Assembly: GCA_017695055.1 (NCBI GenBank)
Contig: JADILY010000007.1
Span: forward strand, 1-36,634
Source: Merdivivens faecigallinarum
GTDB lineage: Bacteria > Bacteroidota > Bacteroidia > Bacteroidales > UBA932
DNA length: 36,634 bases
Direction: 5' to 3'
The position numbers and the translations under genes are program-made. The notes under the pieces were generated by a model, which searched no databases, had not been told where the DNA came from, and was given only the letters and a program-made list of their open reading frames with translations. The first letter of the stretch is position 1. Each line of letters begins with the position of its first letter. Positions 16,268 through 24,131 of this stretch are shown piece after piece.

Positions 16268-16498
16268 GTCTTGCAAGCGGGAAAATGCGGCAAAAAGTGT
16301 TTAAAAATCGCACTAATTACGAAAATTGTTATTCAAGTTGTAAAAAAAATGATTACATTTGCGGATATTGTTTAAATGGTATTGTGTGTCCAAATGTAAC
16401 AATGCATGGAATGCAATTAGGATGCCAAACTTTTTAACAGGAATATAAATAATTGATTATAAAACCGTAGTATTATTGTTTAATTTAAAGATCAACGT
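16268..16498. other. murI-susC divergent intergenic region
   Basis: These 231 A/T-rich bases hold the SusC promoter box at 16354 and a leader of about 130 bases. Within the leader TGCAT-GGA-ATGCA (16403-16415) is a short inverted repeat. I see no gene, and no regulator gene adjoins the locus. Confidence 0.5.
16354..16361 (+). promoter_or_regulatory. Promoter -7 box for susC
   Basis: TACATTTG followed by CGG matches TAnnTTTG, 137 bases before the SusC start. It predicts a leader of about 130 bases. There is no TTTG at the usual 19-base spacing upstream; TTG occurs at 13 and 25 bases. Confidence 0.5.
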
Positions 16499-19486
16499 AT
16501 GAAAAAAATCAGACTTTTTTTCACGGCCGTTATGGTGATGTTGTGCTCGGGAGTAGTTTTCGCGCAGAACATTACGATTACGGGTGTCGTGACCGACGAG
16601 GATACCGGCGCACCGGTGTCTTTTGCTTCGGTTATCGTTAAAGGCACCACTAACGGTGTCAGCGCGGACATCGACGGTAATTATTCCATTTCGGCTCCGA
16701 GTGATGCTGTACTCCAGTTCAGCTTCATGGGGTATAAGACTATTGAAATCCCTGTTAACGGACAGGCTATCATCAATGTATCCTTGGCAGCAGATGCTGA
16801 GATGCTGGAGGATGCGATTGTCGTAGGTTACGGTACTGCGAAGAAGATAAGCAGTGTCGTAGGTTCGGCATCTTCGGTTTCCGGATCGAAGTTGGCTGAC
16901 AGGCCTGCCGCGAATGCCGCCGATGCACTCCAGGGTATGGTCGCAGGTATGCAGGTGCTTTCAAGTACCGGTGAGCCTATGTCTACCGTATCCATGCGTA
17001 TCCGTGGTGTCAACTCCATCAACTCTTCGAACACTCCGTTGTTCATCCTTGATGGTACGCCGGTTTCATCTGAGGTCTTCCTTTCATTGAGTGCCAACGA
17101 TATAGAAAGTACAGTCGTTTTGAAGGACGCTTCTTCCACAGCTATTTACGGTTCACGTGCGGCCAACGGTGTCGTTTACATTACGACCAAGAAGGGAGTC
17201 CGTTCCGAAAAGGCTACTGTCCAGCTCCGTGCGCAGTACGGTATATCTTCGGTAGCGCAGTCGAAGTTGAAGATGCTCAATACAAACCAGTGGTTCAGTT
17301 ATTTGCAGCAGGTAATGCCTGACCAGTATGCGCAGCCTGCTATGCAGGGTCATCTCGAAAGAGCGAATATGTATGGTATCAATACCAACTGGCAGGACTA
17401 TTTCTTCAATGACGCAGCTCCTACCTGGAGCGTGGATTTGAATGTATCCGGTGCGACAGACAGGACCGACTACTTCATATCTGCTTCCGTTTTCGATCAG
17501 GAAGGTACCTTGAGGTATTCCGACATGAGCAGGTATTCCCTCCGTTCCAATATCAACGTCAAGGCTAATGATTGGTTGAAACTGGGTGCCAATATGCAGT
17601 TGACCTATCAGATGGCAAGGACTAACGGTACTTCCTTCCAGGGAGGTGGCGGATATTCGCTTACAAACCCTATGGGTGCGGCGTTGTCTACCGTTCCATG
17701 GATTTCTCCGTACAAGCTTGTCGAAGAAGCGGACGGTTCTTGGCATTGGGGCGAGGAACTCGACCAGTATCCGGAAAACAATCAGTGGAGTACTTATTAT
17801 CTGAACTCTATTCAGCCAAGTACCAATAACTATGCACGTCTGAACGGTAATACCTATTTGGAACTCACTCCGTTGAAAGGTCTCGTGCTGAGGGCTGTAC
17901 AGGCTGTCGAAGCATACGACTACAGGTATTCATACAGAGTATATCCTGAAGGTCCGTTTGAAACAGGCGGTAGTGCGAATGAGCAGTTCACAAGGTATTA
18001 TCAGTTTACACTGTCAAATACTATAGAGTATAAGTTCAGCGTAGCTCAGGATCACCATTTCAATCTGCTCGTAGGTCAGGAGTCTATTATGAGATCATCT
18101 GAAGGCTTTGCTGTAGGCGTTAGCGGTATCACCGACGTAAGGCAGAACAACCTTTCCGACGGTGTGGCTCCGTTCTCTGCTCCTTCATGGGCTAAGACCG
18201 ATGCTGTTTATAACTCATTTTTCGGACGTGTATCTTATGATTATGCTGACAAGTATTATTTGGATGCGACTGTCCGCGGTGACGGTAGCTCGCTCTTCGG
18301 ACAATCCGGTAAATGGGGCATATTCTATTCCGTAGGTGCCATGTGGAATATTTCACGTGAAAACTTCATGGCCGGTGCAGGCTGGATAGATGATTTCCGT
18401 TTGAAAGCAAGCTGGGGAACGACAGGTAACTCAGGACTTCCTTCCGATTATCTTTCCATCGGTACTGTCGGTAGCGGTTCGTCATACAATGGCGAGGTTT
18501 CATGGGGTATTGGAAACGTGAACAATCCTAACCTGACATGGGAGATCGTACGTTCTTTCAATATAGGTCTTTCCGCACGTCTCTTCGACTTCTGGAATGT
18601 AAGTGTCGAATTCTATGACAAGTATACGACCAATATGTTGATGGAAATCCCTTATTCATATACTACCGGTCACAGTGCAGGCTGGGGTAACATCGGAGAA
18701 ATGCAGAATACCGGTGTCGATATCGATTTGAGTTTCGACATATTCAGAAACAAAGACTGGTATATCAACTTGTCGACCAACTTCAACTACAACCATAACG
18801 AAATTACGAAGCTCTTCGCTACACGTGATTCTTATGACCTTCCTGATTACTTGCAGTCATACAGGGTCGGACATGCGTACGGTGAATTCTGGATGCCTCT
18901 TTCGGCAGGCATAGACCCTCGTGACGGATATCAGATGTGGTATGATCTCGATGGTAACAAGACAAAAGTCTTCTCTGAGGCTTATTCGAATTATACCGGT
19001 AAGAACAGGTATGCTCCGGTTGCCGGCGGTATTCAGTTCTACTTGCAGTGGAAGAACCTCGGTTTCTCCATGGATTGGGCTTATGTCGTAGGAAAATATA
19101 TGGTTAACAACGACCGCTTTTTCTTCGACAATCCGTCTCAGATGCTCCCGAGCTACAACGTCTCTACAAACGTTTACAAGATGTGGACTCCTGAGAATCC
19201 GAACGGAACCCTTCCTCGCTTCGAAGCTACAAGGTATTTCGATACCCTTTTGCTTGAGGACGCTTCTTTCATCCGTTTGAAGAATGTCCAGATTACATAT
19301 ACCTTCCCTGAAAAACTTATCCAGAAATCCGGTTTCATACAGGGATTCAGGATTTATTTAACGGGACGTAACCTTCTCACCTTTACTAAGTACTCCGGTT
19401 GGGACCCTGAAGTCGATAGCAATATCAGTGCCCAGAACTATCCTAACTCAAGACAAATCGTAGCTGGTGTTGAATTTACATTCTAA
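16499..19486 (+). CDS. SusC/RagA family TonB-linked outer membrane transporter
   Basis: This is an energy-dependent outer-membrane importer of the SusC/RagA family, which works with a SusD lipoprotein lid. The 995-residue protein has a signal peptide (MKKIRLFFTAVMVMLCSGVV, cleavage near FAQ). A carboxypeptidase-regulatory-like domain follows at about residues 26-105 (ITGVVTDEDTGAPVSFASVI). The family linker region EDAIVVGYGTAKK is next, then a plug with MRIRGVNSINSSNTPLFILD and ASSTAIYGSRAANGVVYITT. The rest is the barrel, ending in VAGVEFTF. There is no N-terminal STN signalling domain, so control by an anti-sigma partner is unlikely. SusD follows 19 bases later. No hydrolase gene adjoins, so the substrate is unknown. 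Confidence 0.95.
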   Translation: MKKIRLFFTAVMVMLCSGVVFAQNITITGVVTDEDTGAPVSFASVIVKGTTNGVSADIDGNYSISAPSDAVLQFSFMGYKTIEIPVNGQAIINVSLAADAEMLEDAIVVGYGTAKKISSVVGSASSVSGSKLADRPAANAADALQGMVAGMQVLSSTGEPMSTVSMRIRGVNSINSSNTPLFILDGTPVSSEVFLSLSANDIESTVVLKDASSTAIYGSRAANGVVYITTKKGVRSEKATVQLRAQYGISSVAQSKLKMLNTNQWFSYLQQVMPDQYAQPAMQGHLERANMYGINTNWQDYFFNDAAPTWSVDLNVSGATDRTDYFISASVFDQEGTLRYSDMSRYSLRSNINVKANDWLKLGANMQLTYQMARTNGTSFQGGGGYSLTNPMGAALSTVPWISPYKLVEEADGSWHWGEELDQYPENNQWSTYYLNSIQPSTNNYARLNGNTYLELTPLKGLVLRAVQAVEAYDYRYSYRVYPEGPFETGGSANEQFTRYYQFTLSNTIEYKFSVAQDHHFNLLVGQESIMRSSEGFAVGVSGITDVRQNNLSDGVAPFSAPSWAKTDAVYNSFFGRVSYDYADKYYLDATVRGDGSSLFGQSGKWGIFYSVGAMWNISRENFMAGAGWIDDFRLKASWGTTGNSGLPSDYLSIGTVGSGSSYNGEVSWGIGNVNNPNLTWEIVRSFNIGLSARLFDFWNVSVEFYDKYTTNMLMEIPYSYTTGHSAGWGNIGEMQNTGVDIDLSFDIFRNKDWYINLSTNFNYNHNEITKLFATRDSYDLPDYLQSYRVGHAYGEFWMPLSAGIDPRDGYQMWYDLDGNKTKVFSEAYSNYTGKNRYAPVAGGIQFYLQWKNLGFSMDWAYVVGKYMVNNDRFFFDNPSQMLPSYNVSTNVYKMWTPENPNGTLPRFEATRYFDTLLLEDASFIRLKNVQITYTFPEKLIQKSGFIQGFRIYLTGRNLLTFTKYSGWDPEVDSNISAQNYPNSRQIVAGVEFTF

Positions 19487-19505
19487 TCATCTAAAGAATA
19501 GGAAA

Positions 19506-21032
19506 ATGAAGAAAATTTTTATATCATTGATTGCAATAGCGGTATTGGTGAGCTGCGACATGAACAAGCAGCCATACAGTTCAATATCGCCGGACAATGC
19601 TCTTTCTTCGATGTTGGATGCATCGAAACTGAGAAATTTCATATATGCCAATTTCAGGGGTCTTACATCCGGTGGCTATGTGTACAGCGGTGAAATCCAG
19701 GCGGATTTCTTCAATGCTTCGCTTGAATACGGTAATAACGGCGGTGACCTTCACAGGTGGAATTTCTCCAATAACCTCGGTACTGCGTTATCATTCTGGT
19801 CTTCTGCTTATTCTGTGTCTGCAAATGACAATTTCTTTATAGAAAAGATCAATAGCTATATGGCAGCGCAGAGGAAAGACGGTACACTTAGCTCAGAGGA
19901 CAGCACGACCCTTATGAGGTATAAGGGAGAGGCTTTCTTCTCACGTGCGTATGCGTATTTCTTCTTGGCTCAGTATGTATGTAAAGACTATGATCCGGCG
20001 ACTGCCGCAAACGAATACGGTTTGCCGATAGTACTTACGTACAATCCTACAAGTGACGAGACAAAATACCCTGCACGCGAAAGCCTGCAAGCGACTTTCG
20101 AAAGGATTAATGCTGACCTTGACAGTGCTGAACTCTATATAGATACTGAAGCAGCAGGCGACGGTGAAATTTATTTCACTAAAGATGTTGTTGCAGCTTT
20201 CAGGGCACGTGTCGCTTTGTATATGGATGATTACAAGGCTGCTATAGAGTATGCCAAACCTCTTGTGGATATGAGCCGTGAAGGTTCCCGCTATGCTCTG
20301 CTTACCGATACTGCTTCATTTAATGATTTGTGGTTGAATGATAGCGGCAACGAGTGCATAATGCAGGTTTTTGCAAGCTTTAACGAATTGCCGTCCTCAT
20401 CATCCTACAATTATGTTGCGTACAGTGTAGCCCAGCGTCTGTATAAGCCGTATTATATCCCTACTAAGAATGTAATTGACTTATATAGTGCGGATGATAT
20501 CCGTTTCCTCTCATGGTTTATAAACGTTCCGGTTACCTATACCGGTGTTTCAGCCCCTGTTTACCTGTGTAACAAGTACCCTGGTAATCCTGATTTCTGG
20601 GTAGGAGAAACAAATTACTGTAACTCTCCGAAACCTTTCAGGATTGCTGAACAGTACCTTATTCTTGCAGAGGCATACGATAAAGACGGGAACGAGTCAG
20701 AGGCTGCATCCGTGCTTAACGCTCTGAAGAGTGCGCGTATACCTTCGCACAGGGAGACTCAATATAGTGGAGAGACCCTTGAACTCGAAATAAAGAATGA
20801 GCGAATCCGTGAATTGTTTGCAGAAGGTTTCCGTCTTCCTGATTTGAAGCGTTATCATGAAGGTTTCAGCAGGGGTGAGGCACAGAACAATACTGTGATA
20901 TTCCTGCCTGGCGGTTCAGATACGGAGGCCTTGTCGGTAGATGCCGATAACTATCGTTTCACGTGGCCTATTCCATACGAGGAAATCATAACCAATCCTC
21001 AGATAGCTTCACAGCAAAATGCTGGTTATTAA
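19506..21032 (+). CDS. SusD/RagB family nutrient-binding outer membrane lipoprotein
   Basis: The 508-residue lipoprotein would cap the SusC barrel on the cell surface and bind its nutrient. The lipobox MKKIFISLIAIAVLVSC places the modified cysteine at residue 17. The helical core shows GEAFFSRAYAYFFLAQYVC, YGLPIVLTYNPT and FERINADLDSAELYI. The late conserved part reads EQYLILAEAYDKDGNESEAA and ELEIKNERIRELFAEGFRLP followed by DLKRY, all typical of RagB/SusD. The ATG at 19506 is chosen because it starts the lipoprotein signal; a TTG further up would overlap susC. It is co-transcribed with susC and followed after 44 bases by another lipoprotein gene. Confidence 0.95.
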   Translation: MKKIFISLIAIAVLVSCDMNKQPYSSISPDNALSSMLDASKLRNFIYANFRGLTSGGYVYSGEIQADFFNASLEYGNNGGDLHRWNFSNNLGTALSFWSSAYSVSANDNFFIEKINSYMAAQRKDGTLSSEDSTTLMRYKGEAFFSRAYAYFFLAQYVCKDYDPATAANEYGLPIVLTYNPTSDETKYPARESLQATFERINADLDSAELYIDTEAAGDGEIYFTKDVVAAFRARVALYMDDYKAAIEYAKPLVDMSREGSRYALLTDTASFNDLWLNDSGNECIMQVFASFNELPSSSSYNYVAYSVAQRLYKPYYIPTKNVIDLYSADDIRFLSWFINVPVTYTGVSAPVYLCNKYPGNPDFWVGETNYCNSPKPFRIAEQYLILAEAYDKDGNESEAASVLNALKSARIPSHRETQYSGETLELEIKNERIRELFAEGFRLPDLKRYHEGFSRGEAQNNTVIFLPGGSDTEALSVDADNYRFTWPIPYEEIITNPQIASQQNAGY

Positions 21033-21033
21033 T

Positions 21034-21050
21034 AGTTAGCATATCTAACT
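21034..21050 (+). promoter_or_regulatory. Small stem-loop between susD and the next gene
   Basis: AGTTAG and CTAACT form a perfect 6-bp stem around CATAT, directly after the susD stop. There is no T-run, so it is not a terminator. It may mark an mRNA processing or stability site. Confidence 0.35.
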
Positions 21051-21076
21051 CATAACATTTTAAAATAACTTGTAAT

Positions 21077-22159
21077 ATGAAATATATTAAATTGTTTTTA
21101 TTATTGGCAGCCGTAGGTTTGGTCTTTTCATGCCAGGAGACTACCAAGACATTCGAAGGGACTGCCAGTATAGGGTTCGATAGCGATACATCGTGGTTCT
21201 CTTTCCCGAGTACGTCGCATGATGTTAATTCTATTCCTATTACTTTTACCGGTTCTTCCAATTTGTGGCCGATTGAGGTAAAGGTAGAGGTAGTCACCGA
21301 CTATGACGGGGATGGATATCCAGCTGTTGAAAATGAGGACTTTCTCATAACTACGACTGATTTGATTTTCGGTGAACCGTCGGATTATGCAGATTCCGTT
21401 GCCGTAAATCCGAATTATTCTACTACAGTAACGAAGTATATCGAGTTCACATATCCTGATTCCGTACTGGTTAGCAGGGAGGAAATCCGTGTTAAGCTGA
21501 GGATTGTTTCTTATTCCCACAGTGATGAGATACAATTGTCCAAGGAGACCACAGTGGTTTCAACTGCTATCTCGGACATCGAGCGCTTGGTAGGCGTATA
21601 TGAGATGACGGGTGAATTGTACACCATGAAGGTTGACGAGACGGAAGTCCCGGGAGAGAATCCGGATGACGATCCTGTTATAATTCGTGATACTTCTTAC
21701 GTGCAGACAGATACGGCTTCTTATCCTGTTACCATATCGATAAGCGAGGCCGGCTCATCTCTTATCGTAAGGGGACTCTTTAACGAGGAGTACGATCCTG
21801 TAATGGATACAACTTCGCAGGCACGTCCTGATCAGGGCTTCGTTACACAGTTCCGTATAGATTTCGTTCAGAGTGATGACGCATACCGCGAACTTTACCT
21901 TGATTTGGGATGGACAAATGGTCTTGACGATATGACAAGGAATTATACCTGCTGTCTGGAAGTCGTTTCTCCGGATAACAAGTTTGTCGACGGTCCGGTA
22001 TCGGCATTCTACGATTCGTCTTATTCCCGTATCGTTTTCGGTCCCGAAGTCACTGATAATTTCTTGACCCTGTACTATTATGCAGATTCCGAGAATATAG
22101 CAAGGCCATATAAGGAGACTTGCTTCCTGAAGAATGCAAAATTGCAGAGAGCGGAATAA
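21077..22159 (+). CDS. Outer membrane lipoprotein of unknown function in the SusCD unit
   Basis: I do not recognise a named family with certainty. The 360-residue product has a lipoprotein signal (MKYIKLFLLLAAVGLVFSC, lipid cysteine at 19) and is otherwise beta-rich and acidic. Residues about 25-165 look like an immunoglobulin- or Calx-beta-like domain (IPITFTGSSNLWPIEVKVEV, then KYIEFTYPDSVLVSREEIRV). Residues from about 170 on (DIERLVGVYEMTGELYTMKV) form a second beta domain with a repeat-free aspartate-rich loop, PGENPDDDP. The place after susCD suggests a SusE-like surface accessory protein, which is inference. A hairpin terminator follows its stop. Confidence 0.75.
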   Translation: MKYIKLFLLLAAVGLVFSCQETTKTFEGTASIGFDSDTSWFSFPSTSHDVNSIPITFTGSSNLWPIEVKVEVVTDYDGDGYPAVENEDFLITTTDLIFGEPSDYADSVAVNPNYSTTVTKYIEFTYPDSVLVSREEIRVKLRIVSYSHSDEIQLSKETTVVSTAISDIERLVGVYEMTGELYTMKVDETEVPGENPDDDPVIIRDTSYVQTDTASYPVTISISEAGSSLIVRGLFNEEYDPVMDTTSQARPDQGFVTQFRIDFVQSDDAYRELYLDLGWTNGLDDMTRNYTCCLEVVSPDNKFVDGPVSAFYDSSYSRIVFGPEVTDNFLTLYYYADSENIARPYKETCFLKNAKLQRAE

Positions 22160-22180
22160 AAAGAATTTATAATCATAGTG

Positions 22181-22216
22181 AAAGGGGTGGGAAGTATATC
22201 TTTCCGCCCCTTTTAT
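22181..22216 (+). terminator. Intrinsic terminator closing the susCD transcript
   Basis: AAAGGGGTGGGAAG and CTTTCCGCCCCTTT pair with wobbles around a short TATAT-type loop, followed by TTTTATT. It separates the susC-susD-lipoprotein unit from the BACON gene. Confidence 0.8.
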
Positions 22217-22236
22217 TAAAAAAAAACTGGCAGAGT

Positions 22237-22267
22237 GTTGTTTGTTTGATTTTAATTCTTAACTTTG
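22237..22267 (+). promoter_or_regulatory. Promoter for the BACON lipoprotein gene
   Basis: A -7 box TAACTTTG (22260-22267, followed by CC) matches TAnnTTTG. GTTG at 22237-22240, one base off TTTG, lies exactly 19 bases upstream. This is the second-best promoter in the window and lies directly behind the terminator of the preceding unit. Confidence 0.65.
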
Positions 22268-22273
22268 CCTTGT

Positions 22274-22302
22274 TTTATGAATAGTAGCGAATGATTCATA
22301 AA
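22274..22302 (+). promoter_or_regulatory. Stem-loop at the predicted 5' end of the BACON mRNA
   Basis: TTTATGAAT (22274-22282) and ATTCATAAA (22294-22302) form a perfect 9-bp stem with an 11-base loop. It begins 7 bases after the -7 box, which is about where transcription should start. Confidence 0.5.
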
Positions 22303-22333
22303 TATTATAGTACAGTTATTAATTAAATTTATT

Positions 22334-22339
22334 AGGAGG
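22334..22339 (+). promoter_or_regulatory. Canonical Shine-Dalgarno sequence
   Basis: AGGAGG lies 8 bases before the ATG at 22348, ideal spacing for 16S rRNA pairing. Reading the region before every other start in the window, I found no comparable site, as expected for Bacteroidota. Confidence 0.7.
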
Positions 22340-22347
22340 TTTTTTAA

Positions 22348-24009
22348 ATGAAAAAACTTTATTTGATTTTGGCGGCACTTGTCGGCTTGGCTTTTGTCTC
22401 TTGTCAAAAGTCTGTCGATATTACTGTGGATCCGTCGACTCTCGAGTTCACAGCCGAGGGTGGTGAAGGTACTTTCATGGTAAATGGTGCAGTAGGTGGT
22501 GGTATAACTGCCGAATCCAGCAATCCGGAGTGGTGTACTACTGAAATTTCAGGTACAAGAGTTACTGTAAAGGTTTTGCCTACAGGCAGTGAGGAATCCC
22601 GTACAGCGACGATAACTGTTGGCTATAGGAGTGCCACTCGTACAGTCACAGTGACACAGTCGGCTTTGTCTGTTGACTTTTCCGGTTTGAAGACAGAAGT
22701 AACTGCTTCTTACGCAGGCGGTAATGTATCTCTCGGTACGGTCGTTGCAAATGCGAAGGTAAATGTTGAAATACCTAGTGAAGTAACCTGGATCAATACT
22801 CCTACCGTGTCTGAAAGCGGTGAGGTTACAGTCAAAGTAGAGGCGAATATGGAAGGTGAGGAACGTAACTGTGTTCTTGGCGTTTCTGTTGCCGGTTCCG
22901 AACCTCAGCAGGTTAATTTGACACAGGAAGGAGTTAACTTTGCCTTGACAATCGCGATGGAAGAAGGTGAAGCTTCATGGGGTAACGAAAAGAACGTGGA
23001 TGTTCTCTTGACAAGAATCGGTGATGTGGCTGATTACAGATTCCTCGTAATGGAAGATGGCAACTACACAGATGAGCAGATAATCAGCGCATTGTTGCAG
23101 GAAGGCAATGCCTATACAAGTGAGAATACGTCCCATGGTGAAAATGGAGCTCCTGATACGTTGACATTCTCCCTTCCAGGCGGTCTTACCTATGTAGCTT
23201 TCGCTATTCCTTTCGACTCTGAAGGCAACAGGGGTGATTTGGTTGATGCATCTATTTCTTTGAATGAGAACAGCCCAGGTGCAAGGTATAACAACTGGAT
23301 TGGTGACTGGGAATTGGTACACAGGGCTTATGATGAAAAATACACTGTTGTTTCAGGCATCAAGGATACGATTTCAATCGCTGCCAATGAGACGGGTTAC
23401 ACTTACTACATCTTAGGATATGAAGGCGTATTCCTTGGTAGCTCAGAAGACGAATCAGCAAAATCTCCGATGGCTATGGACGGTGCATTCAACTCATCGA
23501 CCGACGAAATCGCTTTCATGGGCGGTCAGCTTGAACCGGGTATCCTCCTTACTTACCAGGATGGTAGGCAAGAAAACGGATATGCTATTCCAATCATGTT
23601 GTCTGATGACCCTACTCCTGACGGACAGTTCAGTGCTTATTTCTTGGATGCTGAAATAGCTATTATGACTGCGGCATGGAAAGAAGGTGCAGAAAATATC
23701 TTCATTTCTCCAGTAGGTCTGAATACTCAGGAACAAGGTGCAAACTTTGTGGGCCCTGGTATAATTCTCTATGTGATGAGTGAAGATATGACAACTCAGC
23801 TGGGTACTCTGTCAGCCGGAACCGATTGGTGGTTGTTCGACTTTGAAATGACAAAGATTTCTGATACGCCATCATTAGGTCTTGCAATGAATGTCGCTGC
23901 TACAACTAAATACGGTGCTTCCGACAAGACTTCTGTAGGCGCTCCTAAGTTCTACACAGAGGCTAACCTCAATGCATCCAACGAAATCAAGTCGATAAAG
24001 GCAAGATAA
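22348..24009 (+). CDS. BACON-domain outer membrane lipoprotein
   Basis: The 553-residue product has a lipoprotein signal (MKKLYLILAALVGLAFVSC, lipid cysteine at 19). Two BACON-type beta domains follow, at about residues 22-110 (DITVDPSTLEFTAEGGEGTF, ending ATRTVTVTQSA) and 113-197 (ending EPQQVNLTQEG). BACON domains are small immunoglobulin-like modules common in Bacteroidota surface proteins and often linked to glycan or mucin binding. Residues from about 200 to 553 match nothing I know; they include YNNWIGDWELVH and a tryptophan- and aspartate-rich end. The gene has its own promoter, a strong ribosome-binding site and its own terminator. It neighbours the SusCD unit but is transcribed separately; a surface binding role is inferred. 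Confidence 0.82.
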   Translation: MKKLYLILAALVGLAFVSCQKSVDITVDPSTLEFTAEGGEGTFMVNGAVGGGITAESSNPEWCTTEISGTRVTVKVLPTGSEESRTATITVGYRSATRTVTVTQSALSVDFSGLKTEVTASYAGGNVSLGTVVANAKVNVEIPSEVTWINTPTVSESGEVTVKVEANMEGEERNCVLGVSVAGSEPQQVNLTQEGVNFALTIAMEEGEASWGNEKNVDVLLTRIGDVADYRFLVMEDGNYTDEQIISALLQEGNAYTSENTSHGENGAPDTLTFSLPGGLTYVAFAIPFDSEGNRGDLVDASISLNENSPGARYNNWIGDWELVHRAYDEKYTVVSGIKDTISIAANETGYTYYILGYEGVFLGSSEDESAKSPMAMDGAFNSSTDEIAFMGGQLEPGILLTYQDGRQENGYAIPIMLSDDPTPDGQFSAYFLDAEIAIMTAAWKEGAENIFISPVGLNTQEQGANFVGPGIILYVMSEDMTTQLGTLSAGTDWWLFDFEMTKISDTPSLGLAMNVAATTKYGASDKTSVGAPKFYTEANLNASNEIKSIKAR

Positions 24010-24033
24010 TTTGTTGATACGTACGATTTAATC

Positions 24034-24063
24034 GAAGCCGCCTGACAGGGCGGCTTCTTTTTT
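24034..24063 (+). terminator. Intrinsic terminator after the BACON gene
   Basis: GAAGCCGCC and GGCGGCTTC form a perfect 9-bp stem around TGACAG, followed by six T residues. Confidence 0.92.
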
Positions 24064-24102
24064 ATTTTATGGCCTGCGGGGTGGTTTTTGTCTTAAATTT
24101 TG

Positions 24103-24110
24103 TATTTTTG
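24103..24110 (+). promoter_or_regulatory. Promoter -7 box for purA-dxs
   Basis: TATTTTTG matches TAnnTTTG, ending 21 bases before the purA ATG and after the preceding terminator. A TTTG lies 12 bases upstream, too close for the usual spacing. Confidence 0.45.
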
Positions 24111-24131
24111 TAGGTCATAATATGTTTTTCT

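Noticed and set aside
16499..24009. Classical polysaccharide utilisation locus
   Set aside because: No carbohydrate-active enzyme or regulator is present between murI and purA, so a substrate class cannot be claimed.
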